NCBI GenBank assembly: GCA_903828675.1
Contig: CAIKND010000199.1
Span: forward strand, 1-64,000
Length of the DNA stretch: 64,000 bases
Reading direction: 5' to 3'
Source of the DNA: an uncultured Acidobacteriaceae bacterium
GTDB taxonomy: Bacteria > Acidobacteriota > Terriglobia > Terriglobales > Acidobacteriaceae
A program made the translations under genes and the position numbers. Positions 8,659 to 17,348 of this stretch are shown in pieces. Position 1 is the first letter of the stretch. Every line of letters starts with the position of its first letter. Below the pieces are notes generated by a model, which ran no database searches, was not told the origin of the DNA, and saw nothing but the letters and a program-made list of their open reading frames with translations.

Positions 8659-10836
8659 TCAGGCTCCGGGCGCAACATGGCGGAAGCCCGGCTGCAAAAG
8701 CTTGATGGCGTGTGCCGGTTCCAGCGCTTGCGACAACAGCGTTCCCTGGCCAAATTCGCATCCCATAAGACTCAGAGCTTTCAGTTGCTCCGGCGTCTCG
8801 ATTCCTTGCGCCACAACCTGCAGATCGAGCGAGCGGCCCAAGCGAATCAGCGTCTCCAGCACCGCCTGTTGACGGCCTGTCGAAGTTGCCGCCAGGGTCA
8901 GCCTGGGGTCCAGCTTTACTCTGTCGATCGGCAGGCGCACCAGGTGGTTCAATGGCGCAAGGCTTGAACCGAAGTCGTCCACCGCTACCCGCACATTGCA
9001 ATCCACCATGCGCTGCACAATGGCTACTGCGGCATCGGGGTTTTCATTGAGCACGCCCTCCGGGATCTCGAGGGACAACCGTGACGGATCCGCGCCGCTT
9101 GCTATGAGCGCCCTCTTTAGCTGCGCAACCATATCGGGATGGTAAAACTGCCGATTCGCCAAGTTTACGGTCATGCGGATTCCAGCTGCCGGAGTGCTAT
9201 CGCACCATTGCCGCAACTGGCGGCACGCGGCATTCAACGATTCCCGGCCAATTGTGATCGAGAGCCCGGTATCCTCGGCTACCGCAAGCAGATCACTGAA
9301 GCCGTCGATGGAACCGTCGACTTTGCGCCACCGCAACAGGGACTCAAAACTATCGAGCTTGCCATTCTGCAGCGCAAAAATCGGCTGATAGCTGAACTCG
9401 AACAGGCGCTTGTCCAGGACATAGCGCAGCTCGCGCTCCCTCTCCTGTTGGCTGCTCACGCACACTTCCATATGTTTGTCGAAGATCTCGAACTGTCTGC
9501 CGCCAGACTGTTTGGCACGGTACATAGCAAAGTCCGCGTCCCGAATGAGCAGGTCGGCGGAGGTGTGTTCCGGGCCAGCCATGGCCGCGCCTATGCTGGC
9601 GCCAGCCTGGACATGGTGCCCAAATATATCGAAGGGCCTCTCCATCTCCCGCAAAACCCGCTTGGCGACAATCTCCAAATCCCCGGCCGAGAAGATGTTC
9701 TCAACGAGAATTGCAAACTCGTCGCCACCCAGCCTTGCCGCAGAGTCCTGGGGACGAAGGGCGGACCGTATCCGCTGCGCGAGGGCGATCAGCAGCACGT
9801 CCCCCGCGGCATGGCCCAGGGCGTCGTTGATTTCCTTGAAGCGGTCAAGATCCATAAAGAGTACGCCGCAGCCATATTCTGGGTGCCTGTTCCGGCGCTT
9901 GAGTGCAAGGGTCAGCCGGTCCAGAAAGAGTGCGCGGTTCGGCAATCCTGTAAGAACGTCGTGCATGGCGTCGTGCTGCAGCCTGGCTTCAGTCTGCTTG
10001 CGCTCGCCAATGTCGCGGAAAGTGAAGACGTAGCCCACTTTGGCTTCGTCCACCAGCAGGGGCGCGGCCTGCAGGCACACATCCACCAGTTCTCCGGCCT
10101 TATTCATACGCACCGTCTCGAGAAGCACGTGACCTTGCTCGTCGACTGCCTTTTCCAGCGTAGCCTGCTCGTTTTGCCGCGTCTCGGGCACAATCAGTTC
10201 GCGCAGGCTGCCCCCGCTGGCTTCCTCGGTAGTAAATCCAAAAATCCTTGAAAACGCCGGATTGGTATAGAGCACATGGTTGCCATGTTCAATCGCGACT
10301 GCCTCCGGAATGCACGCCAGCACATCTTCCATCAGGCGCGACTTTGGCGCTGGTTCCCGTCCTCCTGGATGGGCCACAATCACTGCCTCATGCAGTTCCG
10401 CATTCAACAGGCTATAAGTGCCCTCGACCGGTTGCAGCCTTCCATTTTTCGCCGGCATCGTGGCATGGAACGGGCTTCCCTTCCTGGTACCCGTCAGCAG
10501 TGTCTGAGGCTCGGCGGTGCCCGGAAATAGTCCCCACAAGACTTCCTCGACCGGACGCTCGACCCATTCCCCTTCCGAGAGGCCCAAGATTTGCCGCGCC
10601 TCGGCGTTAGCAAATACTATTTTGCCGGCCCGCTCCAGAAAAACCAGAACCGGCAGGGCGTCTAGAATCTCACGCTGTTCGCCGGAGTCCGCGTTTTTCG
10701 GAAGGTTCAAGCTGGTCGCCTCCACGGGCACTGCGATGATTCCAAGCCGGGCCGGCTTCCACTCCGGCCCGACAGTAGATTTCAGTGCAGGCGTCGCCAT
10801 ATCAAAATCGTATGCCGCGCACAAGGGTGCATCCAT
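8659..10836 (-). CDS. PAS-PAS-GGDEF-EAL cyclic di-GMP signalling protein
   Basis: A 725-residue cytoplasmic sensor. Two PAS-like domains lie at about 50-150 and 165-285, followed by a GGDEF domain at about 295-455 and an EAL domain at about 465-715. The GGDEF motif is intact (RLGGDEFAIL) and RPQD five residues earlier is a classical inhibitory I-site. In the EAL domain the signature reads ESLLRW, LEIPE, DDFGSS and VVAQGIE; the first Glu of the usual EGVE motif is Gln. The cyclase half therefore looks competent while the phosphodiesterase half may be weak or regulatory. The first ATG is kept; an alternative ATG at 10800 lacks a clear ribosome site. No partner operon is apparent. Confidence 0.9.
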   Translation of the reverse strand: MDAPLCAAYDFDMATPALKSTVGPEWKPARLGIIAVPVEATSLNLPKNADSGEQREILDALPVLVFLERAGKIVFANAEARQILGLSEGEWVERPVEEVLWGLFPGTAEPQTLLTGTRKGSPFHATMPAKNGRLQPVEGTYSLLNAELHEAVIVAHPGGREPAPKSRLMEDVLACIPEAVAIEHGNHVLYTNPAFSRIFGFTTEEASGGSLRELIVPETRQNEQATLEKAVDEQGHVLLETVRMNKAGELVDVCLQAAPLLVDEAKVGYVFTFRDIGERKQTEARLQHDAMHDVLTGLPNRALFLDRLTLALKRRNRHPEYGCGVLFMDLDRFKEINDALGHAAGDVLLIALAQRIRSALRPQDSAARLGGDEFAILVENIFSAGDLEIVAKRVLREMERPFDIFGHHVQAGASIGAAMAGPEHTSADLLIRDADFAMYRAKQSGGRQFEIFDKHMEVCVSSQQERERELRYVLDKRLFEFSYQPIFALQNGKLDSFESLLRWRKVDGSIDGFSDLLAVAEDTGLSITIGRESLNAACRQLRQWCDSTPAAGIRMTVNLANRQFYHPDMVAQLKRALIASGADPSRLSLEIPEGVLNENPDAAVAIVQRMVDCNVRVAVDDFGSSLAPLNHLVRLPIDRVKLDPRLTLAATSTGRQQAVLETLIRLGRSLDLQVVAQGIETPEQLKALSLMGCEFGQGTLLSQALEPAHAIKLLQPGFRHVAPGA

Positions 10837-11001
10837 CCCCTAAAACGGGTATTGGATGCAACCAAAGTCCGCCCTTGCCGGCCAGCGGGCGGGCGCTTGT
10901 TAGCAAGATCAAATATTTCAACGGGAAGAGCGCACCCTGCGGCAAAAGAAGAATGGCCTGTATCGGGGTGGACGACCCTGCAACAAGGGCCCATACGAAA
11001 C

Positions 11002-11032
11002 TTGAGGGATGGGCTATTCCCCCATCCCTCAA
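11002..11032 (-). terminator. Hairpin downstream of hpf
   Basis: TTGAGGGATGGG and CCCATCCCTCAA form a perfect 12-bp stem with a 7-base loop, about 50 bases past the hpf stop. There is no long T run on either strand, so termination or mRNA-end protection is inferred. The GGATGGG/CCCATCC core resembles the repeat family found further on (39.8-61.4 kb). Confidence 0.5.
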
Positions 11033-11083
11033 ATCCCTCCGGCAAAAGATGCCAGTTCGTTTGCTTTGACTGAATGAGATTAT

Positions 11084-11719
11084 CTAAGGTAACTCGACCA
11101 ACTCCATCTGACCGTCCCTGCGGCGATGCAGCACGAACGTATCTCCTGCCGCGGTGTGGAAGATCAGCAGATCGCGGTCGCGAAACTCGGTGTCTTTGAC
11201 CGCTTCCTCAATCGTCATGGGTTTCAGGGCAATTGCCTCGCCGTTCTTGAGGATGTGCGGCTCCACCACAGTGGCACGCGCGGGAAACGAGTGGACTGCG
11301 ATCGACGCTCTTGCTTTTGTGATTTTGCGGCCGTTCTTGACCTCCACGCCCTCCTCCGTGGGCTGTGCGGCGCGCGACTTGGTCCGCGACACAGGTGGTG
11401 CGGTGAGAGTCTTCTCTTCCTTGGGCAGCCGCTTGCTTCCGAGGCGGCGGTCCCGGAAACGCAGCGCCTGATTCTCAGCGTGCTCCATCGCTTCCCGCAG
11501 CGCCGCATCCAGAGTGGCAGCTTTGCCGGTGGCCGCGATCTTCTGCGCCCGCGCCTGCATCGTCAACTCCACAATCTGTACGTGTCTTTGAGTGCTGAAT
11601 GTAATGCTGGCATGCGCGGTCTTGCCCATAATGCGGCCTATTCGCTCCATGCCCTCCTCGGCCTGCGTGCGCAGAGCCTTGGATATTTTTACTAGCCTGG
11701 CGGTGAACTCCACTTCCAT
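11084..11719 (-). CDS. hpf: Long ribosome hibernation-promoting factor
   Basis: A 211-residue long-form HPF/RaiA homologue that dimerises 70S ribosomes into inactive 100S particles in stationary phase. The N-terminal domain (residues 1-105) has the beta-alpha-beta-beta-beta-alpha pattern with ASITFSTQRHVQIVELTM and a basic helix, and the C-terminal domain (about 150-211) contains KPMTIEEAVKDTEFRDRDLL and FVLHRRRDGQMELVELP, typical of the dimerising tail. A linker of about 45 residues joins them. The start at 11719 has GGAGG six bases upstream and begins MEVEFTARLVK, matching family N-termini; an in-frame extension to 11809 is rejected. It is monocistronic, bounded by hairpins on both sides. 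Confidence 0.93.
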   Translation of the reverse strand: MEVEFTARLVKISKALRTQAEEGMERIGRIMGKTAHASITFSTQRHVQIVELTMQARAQKIAATGKAATLDAALREAMEHAENQALRFRDRRLGSKRLPKEEKTLTAPPVSRTKSRAAQPTEEGVEVKNGRKITKARASIAVHSFPARATVVEPHILKNGEAIALKPMTIEEAVKDTEFRDRDLLIFHTAAGDTFVLHRRRDGQMELVELP

Positions 11720-11975
11720 GGTCAGCCTCCGCTCCTCGTCCTCCCCGCACGGTTGCCCGGACGGAGAGATACGGAATTTATACCCACTCCTATTTTTATT
11801 GGCTTGCACGTCAATGCAAGTCGACCGTTCTCCTTGCCCCCGGATGCCGGATCAACAAACCGGCTTTGAAAATCCGGGTTAGAGGAGCACAGTATATTCC
11901 ATAGAGAACCCGCTGAAAAATATTTGGCAAGGCACGGCCCGGGAAATCTGTCCTTGGAGTTGCCATAAATGGGAA

Positions 11976-11994
11976 GCGCCGCCAAAGGCGGCGC
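11976..11994 (-). terminator. Short hairpin downstream of fabH
   Basis: GCGCCGCC-AAA-GGCGGCGC forms an 8-bp GC-only stem about 60 bases beyond the fabH stop, within the 337-base space between hpf and fabH. On the minus strand it is followed by a T-rich but interrupted stretch. A terminator role is plausible. Nothing else coding is visible in this spacer; it must also hold the hpf promoter. Confidence 0.5.
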
Positions 11995-12056
11995 AATGGG
12001 CTTTGCATAGTTCCGGCCAACGGCCAAAGGCTGCGCTACTTCCTATTTCCAGTACT

Positions 12057-13073
12057 TCAGATCTCCCACCGCAGCAGCGTGGCCCCAACGGTGAACCCCG
12101 CACCTACAGCGGCCAGCAGCACCAGGTCGCCCTTCTTTAGCTTGCCTTGTTCTATGGCCGTTTCCATGGCCAGCGGAACCGTTCCCGCCGAAGTATTTCC
12201 GTACTTCTCAATATTGATAATCACCCGCTCCGGATCCATCCCCAGCCTGTCCGCCGTCGCCGTAATAATCCGTTTGTTGGCCTGGTGGGGAATAAAGCAG
12301 GCAAGGTCCGCGCCGGTCACGCCGTTCCGCTCGAGAACCTTGGCCGTGGTTTCGGCCATCTTCCGGACCGCGAATTTGTAGACTGCGGGCCCGTCCTGGT
12401 AGATGTAGTGCATCTTCTTGTCGACAGTCTCGTGGCTGGATGGATTCAGGCTGCCACCACCCTTCAGATTCAGGCTTGCTGCGCCCGATCCGTCGATCTC
12501 GTTCTCAAAGTCGATGAAGCCGATCTCTCCCTCTTCGGCCGGCTCAATCAGCACCGCTCCGCCGCCGTCGCCAAACAGGACACAGGTGGTACGGTCGGTG
12601 TAATCGGTCATGCGCGTGTTCGCGTCCGCGCCAATCACCATTACCTTCTTGTGCGCCCCGCTCTCCACCAGCTTCACGCCCGCCTGCAAGGCAAACATGA
12701 ACCCCGAGCAGCCCGCGGAAACGTCGAACCCCCAGGCTCCCTTGGCGCCGATCCTGTCCTGCACCAGGCATGCCGTCGCGGGGAACATCATGTCCGGCGT
12801 CACCGTGCCCACAATGATTACTTCCACTTCGCTGGCTTCAATTCCCCGCGCAGCCAGACACTTCTTTGCCGCCTCAGTGCAGATATCGCTCACGCCCAGC
12901 CCCTTGGCCAGCACGTGCCGCTCGCGAATGCCAGTCCGCTCCATAATCCACTGGTCGTTCGTATCCACCATCTTTTCAAGGTCTTGATTGGTCAGAACCT
13001 GGGGAGGAACGTAGGTCCCGAGCGCCGTAATCTTGGCGCGCCGACCCACGACTGGGCGAACAGTAAGGCTCAA
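12057..13073 (-). CDS. fabH: Beta-ketoacyl-ACP synthase III
   Basis: A 338-residue FabH that starts fatty acid elongation by condensing acetyl-CoA (or a branched acyl-CoA) with malonyl-ACP. The triad is complete: Cys in [13 protein letters not shown], His in [10 protein letters not shown] and Asn in [11 protein letters not shown]. The start was moved to a TTG at 13073: AAGGAG lies six bases upstream, the protein then begins (M)[18 protein letters not shown], and the longer in-frame extension to 13178 would run through the SRP RNA gene. No plsX or acpP is next to it, so it is probably transcribed alone or with the RNA upstream. Confidence 0.95.
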   Translation of the reverse strand: MSLTVRPVVGRRAKITALGTYVPPQVLTNQDLEKMVDTNDQWIMERTGIRERHVLAKGLGVSDICTEAAKKCLAARGIEASEVEVIIVGTVTPDMMFPATACLVQDRIGAKGAWGFDVSAGCSGFMFALQAGVKLVESGAHKKVMVIGADANTRMTDYTDRTTCVLFGDGGGAVLIEPAEEGEIGFIDFENEIDGSGAASLNLKGGGSLNPSSHETVDKKMHYIYQDGPAVYKFAVRKMAETTAKVLERNGVTGADLACFIPHQANKRIITATADRLGMDPERVIINIEKYGNTSAGTVPLAMETAIEQGKLKKGDLVLLAAVGAGFTVGATLLRWEI

Positions 13074-13156
13074 AGTATCTCTCCTTGCGGCAACCTGCGG
13101 GACCGGGTCCCCGGCTCGCCACTCAACAGCTCTTCTATCGAAATGGCACAAAAAAG

Positions 13157-13250
13157 TACCGGGTGACCTACTGCACACGCACTAGCCCGTTACCGTTGCT
13201 TCCTTCCGGACCTGGCGGGATTGGCGGGATTACGTCGCGTAGGACCCGGC
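13157..13250 (-). ncRNA. ffs: Signal recognition particle RNA, small bacterial type
   Basis: Read on the minus strand, the segment contains GCCAGGTCCGGAAGGAAGCA, which is the universal SRP RNA apical loop with its GGAA tetraloop and the asymmetric internal loop bound by Ffh. The flanks pair: GCCGGGTCCTAC at the 5' end with GTAGGTCACCCGGT at the 3' end, giving an about 94-nucleotide hairpin of the 4.5S type without an Alu domain. A TAAAAT-like -10 element lies 8-9 bases upstream of the predicted 5' end. fabH begins about 85 bases downstream on the same strand. Ends are accurate to a few bases. Confidence 0.93.
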
Positions 13251-13774
13251 ACTCATTGATTTTACCACTCCCGAGAGGCCAGGAAACCAAGCCGCGAGGG
13301 GTGAAGTTTCGCACAGGTTTCTGTGGTCAGCCAACAGCCTGCGCGAATCCGTCGAGAAAGATTTTGCATCTAATTTCGGCAGCGGAAACTAGCCTGGTGG
13401 CCCAATCTTCGACCGGCCACTAAAAGCCGCCAAAGTCCACAGACTGTGCAGGTTCGAGACACTGTCCGAAAACCATACAGTCGATTTCTTAAACTTTTCG
13501 CGCTCGTTTCTGAGGCGAATTTAATAATTTTCCCAAAAGATTGGTCATTTTTTTGCTCAAATGCACGGTGTATCAAGCATGAGCAAAACCGGCTCGCCTG
13601 CACTTTCAAATGGTCAGGCTGAGATCTCCGTTTTTTAGACCCTCAACTCATTGACCCGGCCATTTTGTTTGGCTTCAGGCCCGGATGATCGCACGTTATC
13701 TCGAAATATGGGCCGGCAGCAAGGTCGACCCAACCGTCAAGTCCAAAAACAGGAAAGGAGACCCCTCGAACGCC
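13251..13774. other. Non-coding spacer between ffs and bactofilin
   Basis: About 520 bases without a convincing gene. Short open frames on both strands lack ribosome sites and family signatures. The left end holds the divergent ffs promoter (TAAAAT at about minus 10). The AT-rich stretch near 13480-13560 may contain the bactofilin promoter. The last 20 bases carry AAAGGAG, the ribosome site for the bactofilin gene. Confidence 0.6.
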
Positions 13775-14335
13775 ATGTGGAAACCCAAACACTCAGATTC
13801 ACTATCCATTTCGTCAAGCCCGGAGTCCTGCCTCCCGGCGCCGGCCCTTCCGGCACTTAATGCCGCCTCCCGCAAGCCGGCAGCGGCGGTCCAACAGTCC
13901 GCTATCGGGAAGGGCCTCGTCCTTGCGGGCGGAATTTCCGGCTCAGATTCACTCGAGTCGCTGCTGATCGAAGGCACCGTCGAGGGCAGCATCAATCTGC
14001 CAGCCAGCCACGTCACGGTGGGCCGCGACGGACAGGTGACCGCCAGCATCATCGCTCGTGACATCGTGGTGATGGGCACAGTCAACGGCGACATCACGGC
14101 ATCGGTCCGCGTGGACATCCATGCAGAAGGCTCGGTGACCGGCATATTGTCCGCTCCCCGCATCTGCGTGGAAGATGGCGCGTTCCTGCTAGGCAAACTC
14201 GAAGTCCAGAAGCCCGTAATCGAGCCGGTAGTCGTCGTTGACCTGCCGCCGGACGCGCTTGACACGCTCAAATCGATCCGCATCCCGCCGCAAGTGAGAA
14301 CCATGCAAATACGGCCATCACTGCGAACTGCATAG
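13775..14335 (+). CDS. Bactofilin family cytoskeletal protein
   Basis: A 186-residue protein with the bactofilin (DUF583) beta-helix at about residues 50-150: repeated short strands separated by Gly, such as SLLIEGTVEGSINLP, VTVGRDGQVTASIIARDIVV and GTVNGDITASVRVDIHAEG. Bactofilins polymerise without nucleotide and scaffold cell-wall or surface machinery. The N-terminal 45 residues and the C-terminal 35 residues are disordered, Pro- and Ser-rich tails as usual. ATG 13775 is favoured over an upstream ATG at 13685 because AAAGGAG precedes it and the extra 30 residues have no family counterpart. No M23 peptidase is adjacent, although many bactofilins pair with one. Confidence 0.85.
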   Translation: MWKPKHSDSLSISSSPESCLPAPALPALNAASRKPAAAVQQSAIGKGLVLAGGISGSDSLESLLIEGTVEGSINLPASHVTVGRDGQVTASIIARDIVVMGTVNGDITASVRVDIHAEGSVTGILSAPRICVEDGAFLLGKLEVQKPVIEPVVVVDLPPDALDTLKSIRIPPQVRTMQIRPSLRTA

Positions 14336-14451
14336 ATTCGGGCGGGTCTCTCTCGAACGGGGATCTCCGGGCGGCCCATTACCCAGGGAAAAGGCCGCCT
14401 CCTGTTCAGTGCCCTCAAGCTGTCCGTCCAACGGTAGATCCAACTCCCCGG

Positions 14452-14457
14452 TACAAT
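14452..14457 (+). promoter_or_regulatory. -10 element giving a probable leaderless rimO mRNA
   Basis: TACAAT ends six bases before the GTG start of rimO, so transcription would begin at or next to the start codon. No Shine-Dalgarno sequence lies in between. A clear -35 hexamer is not visible. Confidence 0.45.
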
Positions 14458-14463
14458 AGAAGT

Positions 14464-15993
14464 GTGACCAAAACACCTTCTCCCACGGCCCCTTCCGTGG
14501 GCTTTATTTCGTTAGGATGCCCCAAAAACCTCGTCGACTCCGAGGTGATGATGGGCCTGCTCGACCGCGCCGGCGCGCGCCTCACGTCGCACCCCGAAGA
14601 GGCCGAAATCCTCATCGTCAACACCTGCAGCTTTATTGACACGGCCAAGCAGGAGTCTGTTGACACCATTCTTGAAATGGCCCGCTTCAAGGCTTCAGGT
14701 TCGGCCCACAAACTGATCGTTGCCGGCTGCCTGGTGGAACGCTACCGCGACGAAATCCGCAAGAGCATTCCTGAGGTCGACGCCGTTGTCGGCACCGGTG
14801 AACTCGAATCGATTCTCGAAGCCGCGGGCCTCACCATGCCCGCGGCCCCGGCCTCTACGTCGCCCTTCAACATCCTTACGGGCTCTGCCGCCGAAGTGCG
14901 CCCTGGCCAGGAATCCCGCTCCGCAACGCATAAACACGAGGCACCCTCCCGGTCGGAAGGCGATGCGCGGGAGCAAAAAGGCCGCTTCAGCCGTGACGAC
15001 TGGCAGGGGGCGACGCATCTTCTCCCTACTTACCTGTACGATGAAAGCACCCCGCGCTTCCTCACCACGCCCAAATCCTCGGCCTACATCAAGATCGCCG
15101 AAGGTTGCGATCACCCCTGTACCTTCTGCGTCATCCCTAATCTGCGTGGCAAATTCCGCTCGCGGAGATTTGAATCGGTGGTAGCCGAGGCCCGGCATCT
15201 GGTCGCGCGCGGGGTTCAGGAGATCACCCTCATCGGTCAGGACACCACCTGCTACGGCGAAGATCTCGGCATTAAGGATGGTCTCGCCACGCTGCTCGAC
15301 GCCCTCGCCCAGATCGAGGGCCTACGCTGGCTGCGCTTCCTTTACGCGTATCCTAATCGAATAACCAATAAACTTCTTGCCACCATCGCCAAGCACAACA
15401 ACATTTGCAAATACCTCGACGTTCCTCTGCAGCACGCCTCTCCGCAGGTGCTCAAGACCATGAAGCGGGGCGCCGGAACCGAGATCTTCCTCAAGACTCT
15501 CGAGAAGGTTCGCGCAACCGTTCCCGGCATCGCTCTGCGGACCAGCTTCATCGTCGGATTCCCCGGAGAGACCGCCGAAGACATCACCCTGCTTGAAGAC
15601 TTTGTAAAGGAAGCGAAATTCGACTGGCTGGGCGTCTTCAGTTACTCCGACGAAGAAGGCTCGGGCGCATTCTCGCTTGACGCGAAGGTGCCCAAGCGGA
15701 CCATTGAAGCCCGCAAGCGCCGCCTGATGAAGCTTCAGCAATCCATCTCCAAGCGCGCCAAACAGCAATGGGTAGGCCGCGAGTTGGTGCTGCTTGCCGA
15801 AGGTGAAAGCGAAGAGACCCCGTTGTTATGGGAAGGCCGCACCCAGTTCCATGCGCCTGAAATCGACGGCAAAGTCTACATCAACGACTTCGGCGATCTT
15901 GAATCGCTTGAGCCGGGCCGCTTCTACAAGGCCGTCATCACCGAAGCCCACGAATACGACCTGGTGGCGCGCATACTCGAAGGCCCTCTCTAG
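14464..15993 (+). CDS. rimO: Ribosomal protein S12 methylthiotransferase
   Basis: A 509-residue radical-SAM enzyme that adds a methylthio group to the conserved Asp of ribosomal protein S12. The N-terminal MTTase domain has FISLGCPKNLVDSE, VNTCSFID and AGCLVERY, giving the three Cys of one [4Fe-4S] cluster; the radical-SAM motif is CDHPCTFCVIP; a TRAM domain closes the protein. Known RimO proteins are about 440 residues. The extra length is a Ser- and charged-rich insert at about 140-195 between the two iron-sulfur domains. The gene starts with GTG and seems leaderless. A short GAAGAATC/GATTCTTC hairpin follows the stop. Confidence 0.95.
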   Translation: MTKTPSPTAPSVGFISLGCPKNLVDSEVMMGLLDRAGARLTSHPEEAEILIVNTCSFIDTAKQESVDTILEMARFKASGSAHKLIVAGCLVERYRDEIRKSIPEVDAVVGTGELESILEAAGLTMPAAPASTSPFNILTGSAAEVRPGQESRSATHKHEAPSRSEGDAREQKGRFSRDDWQGATHLLPTYLYDESTPRFLTTPKSSAYIKIAEGCDHPCTFCVIPNLRGKFRSRRFESVVAEARHLVARGVQEITLIGQDTTCYGEDLGIKDGLATLLDALAQIEGLRWLRFLYAYPNRITNKLLATIAKHNNICKYLDVPLQHASPQVLKTMKRGAGTEIFLKTLEKVRATVPGIALRTSFIVGFPGETAEDITLLEDFVKEAKFDWLGVFSYSDEEGSGAFSLDAKVPKRTIEARKRRLMKLQQSISKRAKQQWVGRELVLLAEGESEETPLLWEGRTQFHAPEIDGKVYINDFGDLESLEPGRFYKAVITEAHEYDLVARILEGPL

Positions 15994-16140
15994 AAATCAG
16001 AAGAATCACGATTCTTCAAAACCAGAAGAATCATTGCCGAGTTTCTCCAAGATTGTCCTGCAGCAAAGAAACGCCGAGCAACTCCCCTTTTACTTGGGTG
16101 GAAGATCGCGACGTGTGCACCGGAGGTACATCCGATCGCG

Positions 16141-16166
16141 GCACGGATCCAGTTCTGGATCCGTGC
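16141..16166. repeat. Perfect 12-bp inverted repeat with 2-base spacer
   Basis: GCACGGATCCAG is followed after TT by its exact reverse complement. It lies in the 195-base space between rimO and the next open frame, 23 bases before that frame's GTG. It could be an operator, a hairpin in the 5' leader or a weak terminator; no T run follows. Confidence 0.7.
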
Positions 16167-16188
16167 ACATCGCCTACCGGGAGGGAAA

Positions 16189-16716
16189 GTGGTTTTCAAA
16201 CACTATTTTCGATGCGCAGGTTGCGGATACCACGTCATTTATTGCACGGAAGGTGCAGTTCCGGTGCAGCCAGGGCGTACCCATGGGGATGCGCTGAAGA
16301 ACGGCGCAGTCAGTTCGACGGAGCACGATGCTTCGCCTCCGGGTTGCATCGGCGTGCTGTCTTATTGCAGCGGAATGGATCCCAAGACCCTGAAGCCCTG
16401 CCCCACGGCGCACCCTGGAACGAAGCAGGTTTCCGACCCACCGCCGCCAACCCCCAACCCCGACTGGAACGACTTTGCCGACCGCGTTCAGGCGGCCTGG
16501 GTGGTGTACGTCAATAGCGGATACGACGTGGCTAGCCGGGGCCCCAACCATGATCGCGCTTTTCACCCCGGCCAGGGCGTTCAGAGAGTCCTACAGGGCT
16601 CCGCAGGCGTGCTCACAATCCATGGGGGGCTCTACACCGTGTCGAACAGCCTCACTTCCGACGCATCGCTGAAACGCAATGTCCCGGGACAGGCAACGTT
16701 TATTTACCACTTGTGA
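16189..16716 (+). CDS. Hypothetical protein with an N-terminal Cys-rich segment
   Basis: A 175-residue open frame starting at GTG with GGGAGGG a few bases upstream. The first 20 residues contain FRCAGCGYHVIYC, a C-x2-C-x6-C arrangement reminiscent of a zinc ribbon but without a clear fourth ligand nearby; further Cys occur at about 54, 60 and 70. A Pro-rich linker (PPPPTPNPDW) leads to a C-terminal part rich in Gly and aromatic residues. I do not recognise a family. An opposing minus-strand frame at 16174-16566 is the main rival; it has no ribosome site. The gene could also be decayed. Confidence 0.4.
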   Translation: MVFKHYFRCAGCGYHVIYCTEGAVPVQPGRTHGDALKNGAVSSTEHDASPPGCIGVLSYCSGMDPKTLKPCPTAHPGTKQVSDPPPPTPNPDWNDFADRVQAAWVVYVNSGYDVASRGPNHDRAFHPGQGVQRVLQGSAGVLTIHGGLYTVSNSLTSDASLKRNVPGQATFIYHL

Positions 16717-16759
16717 GTTTTGAGTCTCTAGCCCTGATGAAAAGGCCCGCAGGTTCCGG

Positions 16760-17317
16760 CTAAACCGGGCCGGCGAGGGCACGTATCTCCATGAGCCTTT
16801 CGCGGAGTTGCTTCACGCTCGCTGAAAAATAGAAGCGCTCAATCGTGACTTCCTTGCCGCTGTATAAGCGGATGTGCAACTCACGAGCAACGGGAACCAG
16901 GTTGATGCTGCGCGTGAAATGGATCAGGCTCTCAATTTCTCCCCATTTGAACTGGTGTTCAATGAGGGTGAAGCGCCCGAACCATCCCTGCCTCGGCAGT
17001 TGCACCGCCATGCCATCCGTCCCGGCGCGGAAGTAGCAGTCCCCCGCAAAGGCGCTCACGATGCGTCCCACGCCTCCTGTAATCAAGGCCAATGCGACAA
17101 ACGCCAACGCCAGGCCAACCAGGAACATCCACCAAGGCGGCATATCTCCGGGCGCGTGCGGTGCGCCTGCTTCTCCGGCAGGTCCAATCCAGATCAGCAG
17201 GCCTCCAGGTATGGCGACCAGGGCTCCAAAGAGTATCCGCCAGATTCCCGTCAGCGCAACGCGAATCGGCGCGTAAGTAGTCAGATCCTGCAGGTTGCTC
17301 TGCCTTGCGTCGGACAC
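16760..17317 (-). CDS. Two-helix membrane protein of unknown function
   Basis: A 185-residue protein with two transmembrane segments at about 22-45 and 62-88, separated by a short Gly/Pro-rich loop, and a C-terminal cytoplasmic beta-rich domain of about 95 residues (GDCYFRAGTDGMAVQLP, then FKWGEIESLIHFTRSINLVP). The layout resembles small PH-like membrane proteins in which a two-helix hairpin precedes a pleckstrin-like domain, but this is only an impression. Its stop lies 43 bases after the rival end of the preceding convergent frame; upstream lies the nagA-like gene on the same strand with a 31-base gap, so the two may be co-transcribed. Confidence 0.65.
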   Translation of the reverse strand: MSDARQSNLQDLTTYAPIRVALTGIWRILFGALVAIPGGLLIWIGPAGEAGAPHAPGDMPPWWMFLVGLALAFVALALITGGVGRIVSAFAGDCYFRAGTDGMAVQLPRQGWFGRFTLIEHQFKWGEIESLIHFTRSINLVPVARELHIRLYSGKEVTIERFYFSASVKQLRERLMEIRALAGPV

Positions 17318-17348
17318 TGTCCTAGCCTCCCGGTGAAGTTTGAACAGC

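Noticed and set aside
13074-13178. N-terminal extension of FabH
   Set aside because: It would translate through the SRP RNA gene and adds residues not found in FabH; TTG 13073 has a proper ribosome site.
13370-13609. Minus-strand 79-codon frame in the ffs-bactofilin spacer
   Set aside because: No ribosome site, no similarity, low-complexity composition; treated as non-coding.
16174-16566. Minus-strand 130-codon frame
   Set aside because: Lacks a ribosome site; the overlapping plus-strand frame has GGGAGGG before GTG, though neither is certain.
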